64,000 bases of DNA, taken from the NCBI GenBank assembly GCA_905221615.1, contig CAJNDT010003113.1, forward strand, positions 601,501 through 665,500, written 5' to 3'. This document shows, in pieces, positions 60,033 through 64,000 of the stretch (its first letter is position 1; every line of letters begins with the position of its first letter). The stretch is from Symbiodinium sp. CCMP2592 (lineage: Eukaryota; Sar; Dinophyceae; Suessiales; Symbiodiniaceae). Both the position numbers and the translations under genes were made by a program. The notes beneath the pieces were generated by a model that was not told the DNA's origin, searched no databases, and worked only from the letters and a program-made list of their open reading frames with translations.

Positions 60033-61067
60033 GCAGGGGAAGGAAGCGCACGGCTCCTACCTCTGTTGCCAGTCACATTGACTGGGACGACTCCTCGCCA
60101 TCCAAAGGAGCCTTGATCAAGTCGATCGCTCAGAGCAAATCACACCTCTTCATGTTGTGTGAGGCCTCTGAGATCAACGACTCCGAGAAAGCGTTCCTCA
60201 CAGCTCGCGGGTGGCAATTTCTGCAGAACGAGTCCAAGGACTTGCTCGTCGGGAGTCGTACCAACAATGTCGGGTCTTCGATCACCCGTTTGGCAGGCTC
60301 AACTCTCACTGGGCTTGCTCACAATTCTCTCCCGATCACCTATATGATCGTGGAGATTGTGTACGGGATGACAGTACCGGCGGGGACTCAAAGAAATCGT
60401 GGCGACTTCCCAGATGATGCACTGACCAGGGTCCTGGAGCGCGCCGGCTCCGACCGCATAAGGGTCTGTAGCTTCCACCTCCGTAACGACGCGGCAGCCG
60501 ACAAGGTGGCGTTGGCTCACGAGGCGTTGGGCAACATGTTCGTTGACTGCCTGCACTACCAAGTTGACCTCATCGGCGGCGATGCCAACATGGCCCTGTA
60601 TCGCGCCACAGGCAGAAAGCAGGAGTCAATGGATATTCGTGGCGGCATGTACCAAAGCCTTCTCGACTACTTCTTGGAGGCCTGGTCGGAAAGCCCGAAG
60701 TGCCCACACCTCTGCTCGCCTCGCGCGAGACACGTGTCAGCAAACGCCATGTGGCTTCTGAAGCAGTACGAGGACACGCTTGGTGTGCAGTACCGGAACG
60801 CAGAAGTTGAACAAGGCGCGTGGTTCTGGTTCTTCTGGTCCCGCTGCAGCCGCACCTCAGGGAGCGAGCTCTTCTCAGGAAGAGGCAGCTTCTGGTGCCA
60901 AAGCTTCTGGCTCTCAACGTCCTCCAGAACCCGCACAACCTCCCGGTGGCAAAGAAGGCGGCAAAGGAGGCAAGTCCTCAAAAGGGAAAGGCAAAGAATC
61001 CGACAAGGGCAAGTCCAAGGGCAAATCCAAGGACAAGTCCAAGGGCAAGAACAAGGGGAAGAACTGA
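60029..61067 (+). pseudogene. Endonuclease/exonuclease/phosphatase-like ORF with basic tail, one frameshift
   Basis: From MSRGRKRTAPTS the text shows the EEP-superfamily layout: HLFMLCEASEI (metal-binding Glu strand), DLLVGSRTN, RIRVCSFHLRND, and DLIGGDANMALYR (near 60575-60600, like the G-D-x-N motif). A final strand is less clear. Near 60800 the likely frame changes to that of 60780-61067, giving a G/S/A linker with one hairpin (SSSQEEA) and a lysine-rich tail (KGKSKGKSKDKSKG). Members cut DNA, RNA or phosphoesters; LINE endonucleases belong here, but no RT follows. Substrate unknown. Confidence 0.5.
60869..60884 (+). repeat. Stem-loop CTCTTC/GAAGAG, loop TCAG
   Basis: Perfect; read as SSQEE in the likely tail frame. 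Confidence 0.75.
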
Positions 61068-61328
61068 CTAGGTTCCGATTCGGATGTGGAAATGGACAAT
61101 GGTCTCGACGAAGTTCCTTTGGAACAAAATGAAGATGTTGCTCCTGATCCACAACCTTCGTTGCCTAGATCCCCAGCAGATCCTCGTGGTTACGATCCAG
61201 TTCGCCATGCTCCGGTGATGCCGATTCACAGAGTTGACATCTACCGCTGGTCTGGTGAACATCGTGACACGACCTGGGATCGAGACATAGAGTTCGTCGA
61301 CTGAACTGGCTGAGTGTTTCACGGAATG

Positions 61329-61344
61329 CTTCTTTCATAAGAAG
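61329..61344 (+). repeat. Stem-loop CTTCTT/AAGAAG, loop TCAT
   Basis: Perfect; non-coding 3' region. Confidence 0.7.
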
Positions 61345-61382
61345 GTATCCACTCTGAACATTCGTCATTTCATAGGGAGATG

Positions 61383-61398
61383 CTTTTCTCAGGAAAAG
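61383..61398 (+). repeat. Stem-loop CTTTTC/GAAAAG, loop TCAG
   Basis: Perfect; flanked by GATG and GTACTTCC like several others. Confidence 0.75.
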
Positions 61399-61432
61399 GT
61401 ACTTCCTAAAGAACTCGTCTTTCAAGAAGATA

Positions 61433-61448
61433 CTTATCTCAGGATAAG
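61433..61448 (+). repeat. Stem-loop CTTATC/GATAAG, loop TCAG
   Basis: Perfect; 50 bases after the previous copy, followed by ATACTTCC. Confidence 0.75.
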
Positions 61449-61771
61449 ATACTTCCAATGCCCTTATAAAATTTGCCTTGCCGCAAGATGTCATGCTGGC
61501 ATCAAGTGGAGCTAAGCTCTACACTTTTACGTTGCAGTATGCTTTCCATCTGGAGAGGGAACTGAACACAAGTGGGCAACTTTCAAGCAAAAGTTTTCAG
61601 TGAAGATCCGTTTGCGTTTCGTGCGTGTTCTGCTCTTTTCATGAAGCTGTCTCCAGGCTAGAGAATGTATAGTTTCTCAAGTCGCAGATGTAGCTCAATA
61701 CTCCGCTAATTCGACCGAGAGCAATAACAGGCTAGTAGAATGCCGACTCCACGGCCATGCAGTTCTACGTG

Positions 61772-61788
61772 TTTTAAATTTGTGCCTG
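61772..61788 (+). repeat. 17-bp direct repeat, right copy
   Basis: TTTTAAATTTGTGCCTG, identical to 56301-56317. Confidence 0.8.
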
Positions 61789-61790
61789 GT

Positions 61791-61974
61791 TGAAACACTG
61801 AATGTTACACATCCAGGTGCCTGTCTGTTTCACGTATCACTTGCATGTATCCATGCCTGTTGCTCAAGGTTCTAGTGCAGTGGGCTACAGCTGTGCGCCT
61901 GTAGCAAAAGAGACACCTGAGTGCCTGTGTTCCTGTACGCCTAGCGAGGGGATACACGTCCAGGTTACATCTCA
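61791..61974 (+). repeat. 3' LTR of element B, 184 bp
   Basis: TGAAACACTGAATG to ACATCTCA, the same length as the LTR at 2007-2190. It is closer to that LTR in its first 70 bases than to the element's own 5' LTR. Confidence 0.8.
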
Positions 61975-62870
61975 GGGGGAGGGGGGAGGGGGGAGCGGAA
62001 CGGTTCGGAACGGTTCGGGACCGAACCTTAGGGTGCAGAGCAGGGCAGGGGTTGGCCCCCATTGACACATTGGCTTGACCACTAAGCTTGGGAATGCTGA
62101 TGATGGTAGCTCCCGAACCGTTCCGAACCGTTCCGACCGATCCTCCTAAGGGCCGGACCACTAAGCTTGGGAATGCTTATGATGGCAGCTCCCGAACCGT
62201 TCCGAACCGTTCCTATTGGCCTGACCACTAAGCTTGGGAATGCTTGTGATGGCAGCTCCCGAACCGTTCCGAACCGTTCCGAACCGTTCTTGAGGTTGGG
62301 CCCTATTGCCCTGACCGGAATGTGGGAATGCTTATGATGGCAGCTCCCGAACCGTTCCGAACCGTTCTTGAGGTTGGGCCCTATGCCCTGACCGGAATGC
62401 TTGCGGTGGCAGCTCCCGAACCGTTCCGAACCGTTCCGAACCGTTCCGAACCGTTCCTGAGGTTGGCCCCTGTTGACATATTGGCTTGACCACTAAGCTT
62501 GGGAATGCTTATGATGGCAGCTCCTGAACCGTTCCGAACCGTTCCATCTAGGCCGGCAAAGATCCAACCTCAGGAACGGTTCGGAACGGTTCGGGAGCTG
62601 CCATCATAAGCATTCCCAAGCTTAGTGGTCAGGCAATAGGGGCCAACTTCAGGATCTCGGAACGGTTCGGAATGGTTCGGGACCTGCCAGCAGAAGCATT
62701 CCCAAGCTTAGTGGTCAGGCTAATAGGGCCAACCTCAGCAACGGTTCGGAACGGTTCGGAACGGTTCGGGAGCTGCCAGGACAAGCAAATAGGGTCCAAC
62801 TTCAGGAACATTTCGGAACGGTTCGGGAACCAACTGTGAGCCCTTCTCCCCTGGCTTGGTCACCACCACT
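61975..62870. repeat. GAACCGTTCC repeat array with internal inversion
   Basis: Runs of the 10-bp unit GAACCGTTCC alternate with a spacer containing CCACTAAGCTTGGGAATGCT and GATGGCAGCTCC. After about 62570 the array reads in reverse complement. From 62870 to about 63070 single degenerate copies remain. Confidence 0.85.
62487..62631. repeat. Inverted repeat with 59-bp arms
   Basis: Arms 62487-62545 and 62573-62631 face each other across 27 bases at the point where the array turns round. They would fold into a long stem. Confidence 0.8.
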
Positions 62871-63070
62871 CCGAACCATTCCTGCCCTGCCCCTGCCCTG
62901 CCTGCCCTCCATCTGTGGCTTGGCCTGGATGTCCCGAACTGTTCCCAACACTTCCCAACATTTCCGAATCGTTCCTCCTCCCCCCTGGCCCTCACTGAAC
63001 CGTTCCAAACCTTTCCGAACCGTTCCCCTTCTCCCTGGCCCTCCACCCTGGCCCTGACCTGGCCTGCCCT

Positions 63071-63630
63071 GCCCTTGCCGTGCTGCCCACCTGAGCTCTG
63101 GAAGGATTGAGCGGTGCCTGTGACCCTGAGGCCGCGGCCTGTGACTCGATTGCCAACGGTGTCAACAACGCAAGCAGGTTGTACTATCGCTGTCGAATAT
63201 TCAGTGGTGACATGTCCAAGTCCAAGCACTATTAAGCACTATCGTCGTGCAATACAAGACCGTCTTCCCAAAATGCCAAAGCCGCAGATGATGTGACAGC
63301 AGCATCTGATCAAGTTTGGCCTGACTGCCGACTGCCGCACTGCGATATTGCGAGGTGCACATTACCTCGCAAATGACAACGCAGCTGAACCATCTAAATT
63401 GAATCTAAATCAAGGAACCAATCAGAATCAGAATCATTCATGATTCAAGAGTTTGACTTTGACATACATAACTTGAAGCTGACAAAACAGCATGACTCCA
63501 TGACTCAATGTCCTGGCCTATAGGTTTATGACATGTGACAGGTGGCAGGTGTCATTGATGAGAAGAATAAAAGAGATAACTACATTAAATTACACCAGCG
63601 TAGACCCCAAACAGAATGCATCGAATCATG
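63071..63630. other. Spacer, nothing recognised
   Basis: No ORF of note, RNA gene or repeat is evident beyond short simple motifs (AATCAGAATCAGAATC near 63420). Confidence 0.5.
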
Positions 63631-64000
63631 CAGGTTCAAGTTGGAACGTGTTGCAACCCAATCTGGCTTCACAAGCAGATGCTGCGAAAAGATGCGTAGA
63701 CATATGGACTATTTTGTGCAAAAGAAGAATGGGTAGTGATGACATTCGCACGTGAAGGAAGCGTTCTTTTTTTGGAAAAAAAAACGCGTTTGTGGCGGGC
63801 AGTCATGTATAGTTGCACCGAATATGCTCCTTCTTGCAGGTTCAAGTTGGAATGTGTTGAAAACCAATCTGGCTTCGCAAGCAGACGCTGCGAAACAAAC
63901 GTTTAGACATGTGGACTATTTTTTGCAAAAGAAGAACGGGTAATGATGACATCCACACGAGAAGGAAGCGTTCTTTTTTTGGAAGGAGAACGCCGTGACC
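63631..64000. repeat. Tandem repeat with 206-bp period, continuing past the window
   Basis: CAGGTTCAAGTTGGAA starts both copies (63631 and 63837). AAGCAGAYGCTGCGAAA, a TGGACTATTTT block and GAAGGAAGCGTTCTTTTTTT recur in order. Short open frames here follow the repeat and are not supported as genes. Confidence 0.8.

Larger units (their letters stand above)
61133..61790 (+). other. 3' non-coding region of element B
   Basis: There is no convincing gene after the ORFs end. Three stem-loops of the dispersed family lie within 120 bases (61329-61448). The right copy of the 17-bp direct repeat is at 61772-61788. A polypurine tract is not visible. Confidence 0.6.
46825..61974 (+). mobile_element. Element B: 15.1-kb copia-like LTR element with an accessory module and dispersed hairpins
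   Basis: LTRs at 46825-46999 and 61791-61974 enclose gag, protease, integrase, a proline-rich region, RT and RNase H (to 56306). Then comes a 5.5-kb module with a Tpt1/KptA-like and a nuclease-like gene. Pol genes carry several frameshifts and stops. A MITE sits in RNase H. At least 21 stem-loops of one design are spread from leader to 3' region. There is no polypurine tract before the 3' LTR. Elements of this superfamily are usually 5-9 kb. Confidence 0.8.

Overview
The window reads as nuclear DNA of a dinoflagellate, most likely a Symbiodiniaceae-type alga. This is inferred from dense copia-type retrotransposons with lysine/glycine-rich Gag tails, plant-type TTTAGGG tracts, huge degenerate satellites and very few intact genes. 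I saw no bacterial operon, CRISPR array, rRNA or convincing tRNA gene. Almost everything is mobile or repeated DNA.

Layout. 1-2190: 5' end of a copia-like element (family B) on the minus strand, with an open gag-protease frame running off the left edge. 3295-12434: a complete LTR retrotransposon (element A) on the plus strand, with a 1994-codon open frame (CCCH finger, protease, an embedded 2OG-Fe(II) oxygenase-like domain, integrase, RT, RNase H). 12426-19492: minus-strand genes of unknown family, mostly frameshifted, set among several families of short palindromes and two inverted telomere-like tracts. 19757-22348: a broken, inverted reverse transcriptase of a second (Ty3/gypsy-like) type. 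22349-37605: a 43-bp satellite with higher-order duplications and a large inverted arm, hit by a small hAT-like MITE and interrupted by a non-LTR-type coding fragment. 37606-38540: minisatellites. About 38.7-46.8 kb: element C (minus strand, copia-like), lacking most of integrase and carrying extra ORFs after RNase H. 46825-61974: element B, a 15.1-kb LTR element whose pol region is followed by a 5.5-kb accessory module. 61975-64000: repeats and spacer.

The strongest candidate for an undescribed system is element B. Its leader, coding linkers, accessory module and 3' region hold at least 21 stem-loops of one design: usually a 6-bp stem with a TCAG-like tetraloop. Stem sequences differ from copy to copy but stay complementary, and the few non-Watson-Crick pairs are G.U only when read in the sense strand. 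The same element carries a decayed Tpt1/KptA-like RNA 2'-phosphotransferase and an endonuclease/exonuclease/phosphatase-like ORF, together bounded by exact 17-bp direct repeats. A link between the hairpins and these RNA/phosphoester enzymes is my inference, not shown. A second candidate is the 2OG-oxygenase-like domain fused inside the element A polyprotein.

Most element B and C genes carry frameshifts or stops, so they are probably decaying copies. Element A's main frame is intact. All domain calls come from reading motifs by eye; no searches were run.
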